A stretch of 64,000 nt of DNA from Gaetbulibacter sp. 4G1. GTDB taxonomy: Bacteria > Bacteroidota > Bacteroidia > Flavobacteriales > Flavobacteriaceae. Positions within the stretch are counted from its first letter, which is position 1, and each line of letters opens with the position of its first letter. Shown in pieces: positions 26,775-36,561 of this stretch. The stretch is taken from assembly GCF_002741945.1 (NCBI RefSeq), contig NZ_MDVN01000022.1, positions 124,001-188,000 on the forward strand, given 5' to 3'. The notes under the pieces are model-generated. The model was not told the DNA's origin. It saw nothing but the letters and a program-made list of their open reading frames with translations, and did not search any database. Made by a program: the position numbers and the translations under genes.

Positions 26775-27875
26775 ATGTTAAAACGCTTTTTTATTATCTG
26801 CTCCGGTTCAGATACGGACATTTTGGAAACATGTTCTGTTGGTGAACAAAATAAATACGCAGGAATTGGTGCTACTGTTTTCTTTACAGCCGTTATGGCC
26901 TTTATCGCATCTAGTTATGCGCTTTACACAGTTTTCGACAATCTTTATACAGCTATATTTTTTGGCTTAATTTGGGGCTTACTCATTTTTAACTTAGACC
27001 GTTATATTGTTTCAACAATTAAAAAAACAGGCAATGTTATTGATGAACTTATACAGGCGTCTCCTCGAATAATACTAGCGATAATTATAGCCATAGTAAT
27101 CTCAAAACCTTTAGAATTAAAAATATTTGAGAAAGAAATTAATCAAGTGTTGCTAGAACAGAAGAATGATTTAACATTAGCTAACCAACAACAAATTGCT
27201 GAGCAATTCAATCCAAACATTGCTTCACTTCAAGGTGAAATAAAAGGCTTACAAAATGAAATAGACACCAAAGAAACTGAGGTAAATGCACTATACGACA
27301 CTTACATTGCAGAAGCTGAAGGAACTGCTGGTACAAAATTGCTAGGCAAAGGACCTGTTTATAAAGAAAAAAGAGAAAAGCACGATGCATTATTAGCTGA
27401 ATTACAACTACTAAAGGAAGAAAACAAATCTAAAATTGCAACTGCTGAAAATAAAATAGCAGAACTTAAAGGTGATTATGAGACTCAGGTTGTAAACACA
27501 CAGCCCATAATTAGTAATTTTGATGGTTTAATGGCTCGGGTTAATGCTTTAGGAAAACTTCCTTGGTTGCCATCATTTTTTATATTCTTATTGTTTTTAG
27601 CTATTGAAACATCTCCAATTTTGGCCAAATTATTATCGCCAAAAGGAGCATATGATTTTAAACTTGAAGATCAAGAAACTGCTATAAAAACAACAGTACT
27701 CCAAAATACAAATCAAAGAGAAGCCTTGTTAAAAACAGATTATGCCATTAACGATCGCATTTATAGTGATATAGAAAATGAAGAAGAATTGTATACTTAC
27801 AAGCGCAAAAAAGCGAGGGAACTTATGCAACTTCAAGCTGATGCCTTTTATAAGCATCAAAAAAACGCGTTGTAA
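26775..27875 (+). CDS. DUF4407 domain membrane protein
   Basis: A 366-residue protein with three closely spaced N-terminal transmembrane helices (about 30-55, 60-80, 95-112). A long coiled-coil segment follows (about 125-245, Glu/Lys-rich with IASLQGEIKGLQNEID), then a fourth helix (about 265-285, PSFFIFLLFLAIETSPILAK). The layout and the LIFNLDRYIVS and ETSPILAKLLSPKG motifs match DUF4407 proteins of Bacteroidota, whose function is not known. It has its own transcription unit and is convergent with a STAS-domain gene. Confidence 0.85.
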   Translation: MLKRFFIICSGSDTDILETCSVGEQNKYAGIGATVFFTAVMAFIASSYALYTVFDNLYTAIFFGLIWGLLIFNLDRYIVSTIKKTGNVIDELIQASPRIILAIIIAIVISKPLELKIFEKEINQVLLEQKNDLTLANQQQIAEQFNPNIASLQGEIKGLQNEIDTKETEVNALYDTYIAEAEGTAGTKLLGKGPVYKEKREKHDALLAELQLLKEENKSKIATAENKIAELKGDYETQVVNTQPIISNFDGLMARVNALGKLPWLPSFFIFLLFLAIETSPILAKLLSPKGAYDFKLEDQETAIKTTVLQNTNQREALLKTDYAINDRIYSDIENEEELYTYKRKKARELMQLQADAFYKHQKNAL

Positions 27876-27884
27876 TGTTTGTTT

Positions 27885-28163
27885 TTACGCTGCAAAATCA
27901 GATTTAAAATGCTCATATAAATCTTTGCATCCTAAACCAATTATAGACATTTTCTTATTTTTAGATATAGCCTCATAATGCAACTCTGCTAAAGCATTTA
28001 CGCCATATTTATCCATCCACTCAATGTTTTCAATGCTAATAGTAAGTGCGCCTACTTTATCAAAAATATTATTAAATTCATTCTTAAATACGCCCAAGTT
28101 ACGCTTACTAAGAATGCCTTTCATTTTAAAAAAATTGTTGTAGCTTGAAATCTCTAATTCCAT
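27885..28163 (-). CDS. STAS-like single-domain protein without phosphorylatable serine/threonine
   Basis: A 92-residue protein with the size and pattern of a lone STAS (anti-sigma antagonist) domain: beta strands at the start, ISIENIEWMDKYGVNALAEL in the middle and KMSIIGLG near the end. At the position after D51, where antagonists carry a phosphorylatable Ser or Thr, it has K52-Y53. Two other STAS proteins of this window (53783-54091 and 54116-54394) align at D51 and keep S or T. It may therefore not be regulated by phosphorylation. It is convergent with the DUF4407 gene. Confidence 0.7.
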   Translation of the reverse strand: MELEISSYNNFFKMKGILSKRNLGVFKNEFNNIFDKVGALTISIENIEWMDKYGVNALAELHYEAISKNKKMSIIGLGCKDLYEHFKSDFAA

Positions 28164-28385
28164 AATATAAGATATTTGTACTGGTTAAACAATAAATTTG
28201 AGGGAGACTAATTAATTGATTTTCATATAAATGTATAAACACAAAAAAGGTTTTACATTATTTTATCGATAAATAGATTTTAACTCTAGATAAAAAAATA
28301 ATAAATGCAAAATTAATCGATGAGCAACCACATTTAAAATAAGATTTTGCTATTTTTACTTTTGCTAAAACATATAATATTTATT

Positions 28386-28817
28386 ATGAAGCACCTTATT
28401 TTAATACTATTTATAACAACTTTTTTTTATGGCAATGCTCAATCTACTGAGAATGAAGATAAAAAAGCTATTCAAAGTGTTTTAAAAGCACAAAGAATTG
28501 CTTGGTCTAAAAACAATATTGAAAAGTTTATGGAAGGCTATTGGAAAAGCGACTCGCTTAAATTTTATGGCAGTAATGGTGTTACTTATGGGTGGCAGAA
28601 TACTTTAGAGCGCTATAAAAAAAGTTATCCAACCGAAGACCACACAGGTAAATTAAGCTTTAAAATTAACGATATTTCTAAAATTAGCGAGGGAGCTTAC
28701 TTTGTTTTAGGTGAATATCATTTAAAACGTGTGGTTGGAAACGCCGATGGGATTTTCATGATTATTTTCAAAAAAATTAATGGTGAGTGGAAAATTATTG
28801 CTGATACATCTAGTTAA
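28386..28817 (+). CDS. Secreted SnoaL/NTF2-like protein (DUF4440 type)
   Basis: Starting at the ATG at 28386 gives a 143-residue protein with a clean signal peptide (MKHLILILFITTFFYGNAQ). An upstream in-frame ATG at 28347 would add 13 hydrophobic residues and is less likely. The mature part is a cone-shaped NTF2-like fold of about 120 residues: KKAIQSVLKAQRIAWSKNN, a middle YGWQNTLERYKKSYP and a final ANGEWKI-like strand (NGEWKIIAD). Relatives are often annotated as nuclear transport factor 2 family. Ligand or activity is unknown. The GNAT gene follows after 3 bp. Confidence 0.8.
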   Translation: MKHLILILFITTFFYGNAQSTENEDKKAIQSVLKAQRIAWSKNNIEKFMEGYWKSDSLKFYGSNGVTYGWQNTLERYKKSYPTEDHTGKLSFKINDISKISEGAYFVLGEYHLKRVVGNADGIFMIIFKKINGEWKIIADTSS

Positions 28818-28820
28818 GTT

Positions 28821-29294
28821 ATGCAACCAATTGTTAGAAAAGCTACTTTAAATGATGTCCCTATTTTATTAGAGTTTGAACAAGGACTTATTGAAGCCGA
28901 ACGACCAATGGATATTACCATTAAGGAAGGAAAAATAAGTTATTATGATGTTACAGAGTTTATAAAAAATAAGGATTCAGAATTATTTGTCGCTGAATTA
29001 AATAATGAAATAGTTGCTTCTGGTTACGCAAAAATAAAAGAAGACAGACATTATTTAAAACACGACAAGCAAGGGTATTTAGGTTTTATGTTTGTACCAA
29101 AAAAACATAGAGGGAATGGTTATAACAAGCTAGTAATGCAGGCTCTTTTAGAATGGTGCCAAACTAAAGAAATAACCGAAATTAGATTAGATGTTTATGA
29201 GGATAACCCATCTGCTATTAGAGCATATGAAAAAGTTGGTTTTAAAAAGCATATGATAAGTATGCGACTAGATATTGAAAACTTAGATTTATAA
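28821..29294 (+). CDS. GNAT-family N-acetyltransferase
   Basis: A 157-residue acyl-CoA acyltransferase. The acetyl-CoA loop is KKHRGNGYNKLVMQ (about 93-106), preceded by YLGFMFVPK and followed by IRLDVYEDNPSAIRAYEKVGFKKH, the strand and helix that close the GNAT fold. The acceptor substrate cannot be assigned. It begins 3 bp after the NTF2-like gene, so the two are translated together. Confidence 0.9.
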   Translation: MQPIVRKATLNDVPILLEFEQGLIEAERPMDITIKEGKISYYDVTEFIKNKDSELFVAELNNEIVASGYAKIKEDRHYLKHDKQGYLGFMFVPKKHRGNGYNKLVMQALLEWCQTKEITEIRLDVYEDNPSAIRAYEKVGFKKHMISMRLDIENLDL

Positions 29295-29305
29295 TAACTT
29301 ATGTA

Positions 29306-30628
29306 TTATTCTTTTAAAGGAAAGACTTCTATATTATCACCCAACCATTCACTTAACTTGTTGTATATTTTTTGCTGATCTTTTTCAGAAAAGTGTTTTA
29401 TTCTAGTTCCATGATGTCCGTCTTCTAAAACCATCTTTAAAGCATCTACATCTGGTGCAGGTGTTGGCGCACATGCTCCCCACGGATCGTAAGCACCGTA
29501 TATATATAAAATATTATTCCCTTTATTTTCAGCATAATCTCTAACTTTTTTAATATACTCGGGGTTATATGTTAAATCTACATCAGTTGGAGCAAACCGC
29601 AAATTTGAAGGCGATTTAACTACTTTAAGTAAATCCTTTACAGGCTCTAAATCAAAACCATAATATCCTAATTCCCTCATATGCTGATAAAACGATGGTA
29701 AGTATTTAGTATAACCTTCATCACTATAAAAATCTATACCAACTGTTTTATGCATATATTTTACCAAATCACCAATTGGTGCATCTTTGCTAGGTATTTC
29801 CTCGCACTTATCTCCTCGCCATTGCCAAAAAGAAAAAGGAAATTCTAGTACAGTATATTCTAAAGCTTCTTCATAAGGAACCTCAGTAAATGTCATCTTA
29901 TTTTCATTGGCTATTTCTTTAAAAATTTCAAGCGCTTTGTCTTTATTTTTTAGTACTGTTCTTTGAAGTTCCTTTATTTTATTTCTACATTCAATAGTTC
30001 CAACCGTATTAATTAAATCATTTGTACGTTGGTCTTCCAAACCATTTATCATAGGCGCTACATAAGGCACAGACACGTCAACATCGCTAGGGTATTTAGA
30101 CTTATAAATTAAAGTGGTTTCTCCTCCTTTGCTTATTCCTGTAGAAATCCATTTGTTTTTATAAAGTAGTTTCAATTTATTAATTAATGCATGATAATCT
30201 TCAACTGCCTGATCGTTAGTTAAGTATTCCCACGGAATTGGTTCTGGTCTAGACTTACCATAAAATCGATACTCAACCATAACTTGGTTAGACTGTAAAA
30301 CCTTACTCAATTCATAAGTTTTATGTTTGGCACTATACCCTTCGGTTACCAAAACTGTAGGCTTTAAATAATCTGTATGAGATATGTATACATAATGATT
30401 AAAACTCCCTGCTTTAATATTGCTGTGATCCAAAGGTTGTTTTAAAATAAGTTGATACGCATTCTTAAAATGATCTTCTACCTTTACTGGACTTATCTCT
30501 GCAGTAGGAAATAATACTTTTAACTGCTCTTCAAAAGTTAAAGCATCAAAATTTACTTTGGACTCTTTACAAGAATATATACTAATGCTTACTAAAAATA
30601 AGACTAATATTTTTTTAATAGAATTCAT
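29306..30628 (-). CDS. S37-type (tripeptidyl/prolyl aminopeptidase-like) serine peptidase lipoprotein
   Basis: A 440-residue lipoprotein (C20 in SISIYSCKES) with an alpha/beta-hydrolase fold. The nucleophile is S166 in TGISKGGET; YGAYDPWGACAP supplies the acid and EDGHHGTRI the histidine. VEYRFYGKSRP and the helical lid are typical of the S37/S28 group, which removes Pro-containing N-terminal tripeptides. Directly upstream, divergent, are hydroxyproline catabolic genes, so release of Pro/Hyp-rich peptides such as collagen fragments fits. That link is inference from position. Confidence 0.82.
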   Translation of the reverse strand: MNSIKKILVLFLVSISIYSCKESKVNFDALTFEEQLKVLFPTAEISPVKVEDHFKNAYQLILKQPLDHSNIKAGSFNHYVYISHTDYLKPTVLVTEGYSAKHKTYELSKVLQSNQVMVEYRFYGKSRPEPIPWEYLTNDQAVEDYHALINKLKLLYKNKWISTGISKGGETTLIYKSKYPSDVDVSVPYVAPMINGLEDQRTNDLINTVGTIECRNKIKELQRTVLKNKDKALEIFKEIANENKMTFTEVPYEEALEYTVLEFPFSFWQWRGDKCEEIPSKDAPIGDLVKYMHKTVGIDFYSDEGYTKYLPSFYQHMRELGYYGFDLEPVKDLLKVVKSPSNLRFAPTDVDLTYNPEYIKKVRDYAENKGNNILYIYGAYDPWGACAPTPAPDVDALKMVLEDGHHGTRIKHFSEKDQQKIYNKLSEWLGDNIEVFPLKE

Positions 30629-30764
30629 TTGTGATCATTTTAAGTTTTAAAGATAAGCTTTCAAAAAAAATGACATCTGTATTATATTATCCATATTAAG
30701 TATCATTTTAGTTTATTCGTAAATAATATTGAATTAAAAATAATGATTTTGTTACATTTAACTC

Positions 30765-31724
30765 ATGGAAAAGATTTTACAAATAGACGATGCCTTTATT
30801 GAAAATAATACTGTGTTTTCTGAATTAATTCAAGAACTAAAGCATGGATTCTCTAACAATAAAACAATCATCCCAATGCGGCATCATCATGACTTTCCAA
30901 ACCCAGAAGTTAATGCTGATTCTACATTATTATTAATGCCTGCTTGGAATCCAAATAAAGATGCTGGCGTAAAAATAGTTACCGTAAGTCCTGAAAACAG
31001 ACAATTTAATTTACCTTCAATACAAGGTACATATATATATTTTGATGCCGTAAAAGGAACTATAAAAGCCATTTTAGAAGCAAAAAGCTTAACTGTTAAG
31101 CGTACAGCTTCAGCATCTGCTCTAGCTTCAGCATATTTATCTCGAAAAGACTCAAGCTCAATGTTAATGGTTGGTACTGGAGCATTATCAATTAACCTCA
31201 TCAAAGCACATGCATCAGTAAGACCCTTAAAAAATGTATTTATATGGGGGCGTAGTTTTGAAAAAGCACAAGGCATAGCTTCGGCATTAAAAAATGAGAG
31301 TTTTAGTATTAAAGCTATTAAAACAATTAAAGAAAAAATATCAGATGTCGATATCATTTCATGTGCAACATTATCTAAAACACCTCTGATTTTTGGCAAA
31401 TATTTAAAAACAGGACAACACATTGATTTGGTTGGGGCTTACAAAAAAGATATGAGAGAAGCAGACGATGAAACCATTGTTAAAGCCTCTGTTTTTGTAG
31501 ATACGTTTCAAGGCGGATTAAAAGAAAGCGGGGATATTGTTATTCCAATTGAAAAAAACATTCTTAAAAAAGAGCATATCAAAGCCGATTTATTTCAGCT
31601 TTGTGCAAATAAACAAAAAGGACGAACTTTTGAAAAAGAAATTACAGTATTTAAATCGGTAGGTCATGCACTCGAAGATTTAGTTGCAGCTGGATATTAT
31701 TTTAAAAAATTTAAAAATGAATAA
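30765..31724 (+). CDS. Delta1-pyrroline-2-carboxylate reductase (ornithine cyclodeaminase/mu-crystallin family)
   Basis: A 319-residue NAD(P)H enzyme. RHHHDFPNPE and LLLMPAWN at the substrate side and the Rossmann region MLMVGTGALSINLIKAH (about 128-144) are standard for this family. The partner gene overlaps its stop and encodes a trans-3-hydroxyproline dehydratase, whose product is pyrroline-2-carboxylate. Reduction of that compound to L-proline is therefore the most likely activity, rather than ornithine cyclodeaminase. It starts a plus-strand pair that converges on the M24 peptidase operon. Confidence 0.87.
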   Translation: MEKILQIDDAFIENNTVFSELIQELKHGFSNNKTIIPMRHHHDFPNPEVNADSTLLLMPAWNPNKDAGVKIVTVSPENRQFNLPSIQGTYIYFDAVKGTIKAILEAKSLTVKRTASASALASAYLSRKDSSSMLMVGTGALSINLIKAHASVRPLKNVFIWGRSFEKAQGIASALKNESFSIKAIKTIKEKISDVDIISCATLSKTPLIFGKYLKTGQHIDLVGAYKKDMREADDETIVKASVFVDTFQGGLKESGDIVIPIEKNILKKEHIKADLFQLCANKQKGRTFEKEITVFKSVGHALEDLVAAGYYFKKFKNE

Positions 31725-32784
31725 TACATATCAAAATATACTTAATAAAACCCATTTTGAACCATCAAAAGATTGGTTGCAAATTAAAACAATTGATATG
31801 CATACTGGCGGTGAGCCTTTAAGAGTTATTGTTGATGGCTTTCCAAAATTAAAAGGTAATTCTGTTTTAGAGTACCGTAGATATTGCAAAGAAAATTTTG
31901 ACTTTTTACGTACTACATTAATGTTTGAACCCCGCGGTCATGCCGATATGTATGGTTGTATTTTATTACCTCCAAATGATGATGATGGTGATTTTGGAAT
32001 TGTTTTTTTACATAACGAGGGATATTCAACCATGTGTGGCCATGCTATTATTGCTATTTCTACTTTGGCTATTGAAATGCAATGGGTAGATGTAAAAGAA
32101 GGAGACAATATAATCAAAATTGATGCACCTTGTGGAAGAATCACCTCTTTTGCTCATGTTGAAAACGGAAAAGTAACCGGAGTAAGGTTTCATTGTGTGC
32201 CAAGTTTTGTGATTGGACTAGACAGAGCCGTTAATGTTGAAGGGTTAGGGAAAGTAATCTACGATCTTGCTTATGGGGGCGGTTTCTACGCTTATGTTGA
32301 CATGGCTAAAAACAACTTTAATTTTAATTTGACCCCTGAAAGTTACAGAAGTTTGATTCAGTCCGGAATGGACATCAAACATGCTGTTATGGAAACTGAT
32401 AAGGAAATTATACACCCTTATGAAGAAGAGCTCAGTTATTTATACGGAACAATATTTATTGATAACAATAAGCAAATCTCTGGTAATGACAGTCGTAATG
32501 TTTGCATTTTTGCAGAAGGCGAGGTAGACCGATGCCCTACAGGTTCTGGTGTATCTGGAAGAATGGCCATACACAAAACTAGAGGAGACATTGATTTTGG
32601 AGAAATCATGACTATTGAAAGTATTACAGGTTCTGTTTTTAAAGGATCTGTTGTTTCTGAAGAAAATTACGGTCCATTTAAAGCCGTAATTCCTCAAGTT
32701 GAAGGCACTGCTTATATTACTGGCATGCAAACTTTTGTAATTGACCCTAATGACCCAATGAAAGACGGATTTATTTTAAGATAG
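31717..32784 (+). CDS. Trans-3-hydroxy-L-proline dehydratase (proline racemase family, Cys/Thr type)
   Basis: A 355-residue member of the proline racemase family. The first active-site position keeps cysteine (C107 in TMCGHA), but the second is threonine (T275 in DRCPTGSG) where racemases and epimerases have cysteine. This Cys/Thr pair is the mark of trans-3-hydroxyproline dehydratases, including human L3HYPDH of almost the same length. I chose ATG 31717, which overlaps the upstream stop by 8 bp (ATGAATAA); an ATG at 31684 would add 11 residues inside the previous gene. The product, pyrroline-2-carboxylate, is reduced by the preceding gene's enzyme. Confidence 0.9.
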   Translation: MNNTYQNILNKTHFEPSKDWLQIKTIDMHTGGEPLRVIVDGFPKLKGNSVLEYRRYCKENFDFLRTTLMFEPRGHADMYGCILLPPNDDDGDFGIVFLHNEGYSTMCGHAIIAISTLAIEMQWVDVKEGDNIIKIDAPCGRITSFAHVENGKVTGVRFHCVPSFVIGLDRAVNVEGLGKVIYDLAYGGGFYAYVDMAKNNFNFNLTPESYRSLIQSGMDIKHAVMETDKEIIHPYEEELSYLYGTIFIDNNKQISGNDSRNVCIFAEGEVDRCPTGSGVSGRMAIHKTRGDIDFGEIMTIESITGSVFKGSVVSEENYGPFKAVIPQVEGTAYITGMQTFVIDPNDPMKDGFILR

Positions 32785-32792
32785 ATAAGTTA

Positions 32793-34001
32793 CTATAATC
32801 CAAATGGGTTTTCTATACTATACATGGGCTTAGTAAACCATTTTGGACCATTTTCGGTCATGTAAATATGGTCTTCATGACGAACCCCAAATTCATTTGG
32901 CACACAAATCATAGGCTCGTTGCTAAAGCACATTCCAGGTTCTAAAACTGTTTCATCTCCTTTAACAATATATGGGTATTCATGAATATCTAAACCAATA
33001 CCATGGCCTGTTCTGTGTGGTAACCCAGGAAGCTTATAATCTGGCCCAAGACCGTGAGACTCTAACACTTTTCTAGATGCCAAATCAATTGTAGCGCATG
33101 TATTCCCTAACCTAGCGGCATCAAAAGCTGCTTGTTGAGTTTCCTTTTCTATATTCCAAATACGTCGTTGTAAATCATTTGCTTCTCCAAAAACATAAGT
33201 TCGTGTAATATCAGATATGTAATCATGTAATACACAGCCTGTATCGATAAGAACCATATCATTCATTTCTAAATTCTTTGGTTTACTTACACCATGTGGA
33301 AACGAAGAATCTACACCAAATAATACAATACAAAAATAAGACCCCGAAGTGGCGCCAAATCGTTTATGAGCTTCATTAATAAAATCTACAACTTGCTTAG
33401 CAGTAATGCCAACTTTTAAAATTCTTGCTGCCGCTTTTTGAACTTCTAAAGTAATATCCATTGCATGCTGCATAATGGCAATTTCTGCATCAGACTTAAT
33501 CATCCTACAACCTGAAATAACTGGTTTTGCATTAATTAAGGTATATACAGGTGAGGCTTTTAAAATACCTTCTGATATAAAAAATGGGGTAGTTTCGTCA
33601 ATTAAAATTTCACCATTTGCTACACCATTATCTTTAAGGGTTTGATTAAATAATTGAAAAGGGCTTTCGTGTTCTTCCCAACAATGAACTTCTCCATTAA
33701 TAATCATAAAATCTAAAATGGTTCCTTTTTCAAATTGAGGTGCGATATAATGAACTTCTCCATTTGGAAACAATAAGGCTCCAACCATTCGCTCGCTAGA
33801 ATTCCAATGAGTTCCTGTAAAATAGTACAAATTAGTTCCTGAATGCAAATACAAAGCTTGAGCATTTTTAGCTTTCATCAAACGGCAAGCCTTTTTAATG
33901 CGATTCTGAAATTCTTCTTTTTGAATGGGCTTTACTAAATGTGCTTTGGGTTTAATAGCATTTAATTCTGCTTCAATTGTCGATCCTCCAATTCCAATCA
34001 T
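32793..34001 (-). CDS. M24 family Xaa-Pro peptidase (prolidase-like)
   Basis: A 402-residue pita-bread metallopeptidase with a creatinase-like N-terminal domain (about 25-160) and a catalytic domain (about 170-400). Metal ligands lie in LIDTGCVLHDYISDITRT (two Asp), GHGIGLDIHEYP (His), SNEPMIC (Glu) and RHEDHI (Glu). It removes residues in front of Pro or Hyp. It is the distal gene of the hydroxyproline operon and 5 bp from a second M24 gene. No signal peptide is visible, so it acts on imported peptides in the cytoplasm. Confidence 0.92.
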   Translation of the reverse strand: MIGIGGSTIEAELNAIKPKAHLVKPIQKEEFQNRIKKACRLMKAKNAQALYLHSGTNLYYFTGTHWNSSERMVGALLFPNGEVHYIAPQFEKGTILDFMIINGEVHCWEEHESPFQLFNQTLKDNGVANGEILIDETTPFFISEGILKASPVYTLINAKPVISGCRMIKSDAEIAIMQHAMDITLEVQKAAARILKVGITAKQVVDFINEAHKRFGATSGSYFCIVLFGVDSSFPHGVSKPKNLEMNDMVLIDTGCVLHDYISDITRTYVFGEANDLQRRIWNIEKETQQAAFDAARLGNTCATIDLASRKVLESHGLGPDYKLPGLPHRTGHGIGLDIHEYPYIVKGDETVLEPGMCFSNEPMICVPNEFGVRHEDHIYMTENGPKWFTKPMYSIENPFGL

Positions 34002-34006
34002 CCTTT

Positions 34007-35299
34007 TTAATTATTCATTAGTGCTTCAATATCTTCAATTTCGATCGGCATAGCTTCGGTTAAGTTGATATTCCCATCTTTAGTAATAAGATAGTCGTTT
34101 TCCAAACGACAGCCTATACCTTCTTCTGGAATATAAATTCCTGGCTCGCAGGTTAAAACCATTCCTACTTCAAATGGACGAGAATACAAGCCTACATCAT
34201 GTACATCTAAACCAATATGGTGTGCTGTACCATGCATAAAATATTTCTTATACAGAGGTTTTTCTGTATCTTGTTTTAAAACTTCATCAGCATTTAATAA
34301 GCCTAACTTTATCAATTCTGTTTCAATTAAAGTTGCCATTTGTTGCTCATAATCAGACGATATCATTCCTGGTTTTAAAAGTTTACTCCCTTCTTTCAAA
34401 CAATACAAAACAGAACTATATACTTCTTTTTGTCTATCTGAAAATTTTCCGTTTACAGGAAAACATCGTGTTGTATCACTATTATAATTGGCATAACAAA
34501 CACCAAAATCCATTAAAACCATTTCATCATTTTTACAAACTGCATCATTTGTATTATAATGTAGTGCGCAAGCATTTTTTCCTGAAGCAACAATAGGTTG
34601 AAAAGCATGACGAATAGCTCCCGATTTTATTAAATTATAAGTCAATTCTGCTTCTAACTCATATTCTTTGATATTAGGCTTGCACGTTTTTAAAACACGT
34701 TTAAACGATTCAATACTAATATTAGCTGCCTTTTGAATTAATTTAATTTCTTCCTCAGATTTAATTTGCCTTAACGTTCTAGTTACCTTAGCTGCTCGAA
34801 AATATTGGTGTAAAGGATATTTTTCTTTACACCACTTAATCATTCTATCTTGTTGTGTTTCTTGGCTTTTTGTTACACGTTTTAAATGTTCGTTATGTCC
34901 TAAATAAAAACCTTCAGCTTCAAAAGCCATGTATTGCAAAACCATTTCGAAATCTTGAATCCATTCTACACGTTTAATTCCTGAGATTTCACTCGCTTGC
35001 TTTTTTGTTAGCTTTTCGCCGTCCCATATTTTAATATGCTCATTCGTTTCTTTTATAAATAAAATCTCTCGATTTTCCTTTTTATAAGCGTCTGGATATA
35101 AAACCAATAGCGTTTCCTCTTGGTCAATGCCAGATAGGTAAAACAAATCATTATTTTGAGTAAAACCCATTACATCATCAGCATTATTGTGTTTTACATC
35201 ATTTGATGTTAAAACTGTAATGGTATTTTCACTCATTTTCGAACAGAAATTAGCTCTGTTTTTTATGAATAATGTATTAGAAATTTTATCATACCTCAT
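34007..35299 (-). CDS. M24B aminopeptidase P-type peptidase
   Basis: A 430-residue aminopeptidase P-like enzyme with an N-terminal domain containing GFTQNNDLFYLSGIDQEE and a catalytic domain with LMDFGVCYANYNSDTTR, HGTAHHIGLDVHDVG, CEPGIYIPEEG and RLENDYLIT as metal-site motifs. Aminopeptidase P releases the first residue from X-Pro peptides, complementing the prolidase-like neighbour. It starts 2 bp after the FAD oxidoreductase gene, so it is part of the operon that turns Pro/Hyp peptides into free imino acids and then into central metabolites. Confidence 0.92.
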   Translation of the reverse strand: MRYDKISNTLFIKNRANFCSKMSENTITVLTSNDVKHNNADDVMGFTQNNDLFYLSGIDQEETLLVLYPDAYKKENREILFIKETNEHIKIWDGEKLTKKQASEISGIKRVEWIQDFEMVLQYMAFEAEGFYLGHNEHLKRVTKSQETQQDRMIKWCKEKYPLHQYFRAAKVTRTLRQIKSEEEIKLIQKAANISIESFKRVLKTCKPNIKEYELEAELTYNLIKSGAIRHAFQPIVASGKNACALHYNTNDAVCKNDEMVLMDFGVCYANYNSDTTRCFPVNGKFSDRQKEVYSSVLYCLKEGSKLLKPGMISSDYEQQMATLIETELIKLGLLNADEVLKQDTEKPLYKKYFMHGTAHHIGLDVHDVGLYSRPFEVGMVLTCEPGIYIPEEGIGCRLENDYLITKDGNINLTEAMPIEIEDIEALMNN

Positions 35300-35301
35300 A
35301 A

Positions 35302-36549
35302 TTAAAAAGTTCTATCTGGGTGGTAACTAGTTATATCTAAAGAGGTTTTTTGTTCAGAAATAATTTCAGAAACCAATTTCCCTGTAGCTGTTGCCATTGT
35401 CCAGCCCATCATAGCATGGCCAGTAGCAATAGTTAAATTTTTACATTTATTAGATTTACCAATATACGGCAATCCGTCTGGAGATACTGGACGCAAACCA
35501 GAGGCAGCTCCATTTTTTTCTTCCTGCGTTAATTCAATACTTGGATAATATTTTTTTGTAGCATTAGCTATCGCTTCAACTCTTACCCTATTAATATTAT
35601 GATTTATGCCTGCTATCTCCATTGTACCTGCAAAGCGAGTAAACCCATTCATTGGAGTAACAGCAACTTTCGCTTCTGATAAAATTGCCGGAATAGAAAT
35701 TCCTGTTTCTTTTTCTGAGTTAATTCTGTATCCTTTCCCAGCTTGAAGCAATAATTTTAGTTCTAACTTTTTACTTAATATAGAACTCCAAGAGCCTGCA
35801 GCTAAAACAAATTCGTCTGCTTTTAACGTTTGCTTGTTAGTCTTAATTCCTGAAATTTTTTGATTTTCAACTTCTAAGTCCTCAACCTTTTCATTGGTGT
35901 AAAAAACAACGCCTTCTCTTTTTAAATGCGTTTTCATGTCGCTCATAAACTCATGCGGTGTAGTATGAGAATCACATTTATAATAAGTTCCTCCTTTTAC
36001 ATTTATATCTACATTTGGTTCTAATTGTTTTAAAGCGTCAATACTAATTTCTTCTACATCTAAGCCTTTTTGTTTTGCTAAATGAGCCGTTTTTATTTCT
36101 TCATCTAACATTTTATTGGTTTGACATAACATGAGTAAACCTTTTTTCTCGTAATGAAAAGTAAAGTTTTCATCGCGTTTTATATCATCATATAAATCTT
36201 GGCTTAAAAGCGAAATGTTTTTAATTGCAGGAATGGCCTTATTTACATGTTTTATATTACATGATTTGTTAAAGGCAAGAGTCCATTTAAAAAAATCTAA
36301 ATCTAACCGCGGTTTAATATAAAGAGGGCTTGATTTATCAAACATCCATTTTATTCCTTTTTTCATAACACCTGGAGCAGATAAAGGAATAATATGACTT
36401 GGAGATAAATACCCTGCATTGACATATGATGCTCCAGAATCAAGATTCGACTGATCGACGATAGTAACTTGATGTCCTTCTTTTTGAAGATAATATGCAG
36501 AACATAAACCAATAATTCCGCCACCAATGACTACAATATTTTTACTCAT
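35302..36549 (-). CDS. FAD-dependent D-amino-acid dehydrogenase, probable D-hydroxyproline dehydrogenase (DadA-like)
   Basis: A 415-residue DAO-family flavoprotein. The dinucleotide motif VIGGGIIGLCSAYYLQKEG starts at residue 6, YVNAGYLSPSHI contacts the flavin, and LRPVSPDGLPYIG plus TGHAMMGWTMA near the C-terminus are family signatures. It lies 12 bp after the 4-hydroxyproline epimerase gene. In the known pathway cis-4-hydroxy-D-proline is oxidised to pyrroline-4-hydroxy-2-carboxylate, and this is its likely job. No membrane anchor is visible, so the electron acceptor is unknown. Confidence 0.88.
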   Translation of the reverse strand: MSKNIVVIGGGIIGLCSAYYLQKEGHQVTIVDQSNLDSGASYVNAGYLSPSHIIPLSAPGVMKKGIKWMFDKSSPLYIKPRLDLDFFKWTLAFNKSCNIKHVNKAIPAIKNISLLSQDLYDDIKRDENFTFHYEKKGLLMLCQTNKMLDEEIKTAHLAKQKGLDVEEISIDALKQLEPNVDINVKGGTYYKCDSHTTPHEFMSDMKTHLKREGVVFYTNEKVEDLEVENQKISGIKTNKQTLKADEFVLAAGSWSSILSKKLELKLLLQAGKGYRINSEKETGISIPAILSEAKVAVTPMNGFTRFAGTMEIAGINHNINRVRVEAIANATKKYYPSIELTQEEKNGAASGLRPVSPDGLPYIGKSNKCKNLTIATGHAMMGWTMATATGKLVSEIISEQKTSLDITSYHPDRTF

Positions 36550-36561
36550 TTTAATAAAAAA

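Noticed and set aside
30887-31423. 178-codon minus-strand frame opposite the pyrroline-2-carboxylate reductase gene
   Set aside because: It lies wholly inside a recognised gene on the other strand and has no motif or start context of its own.
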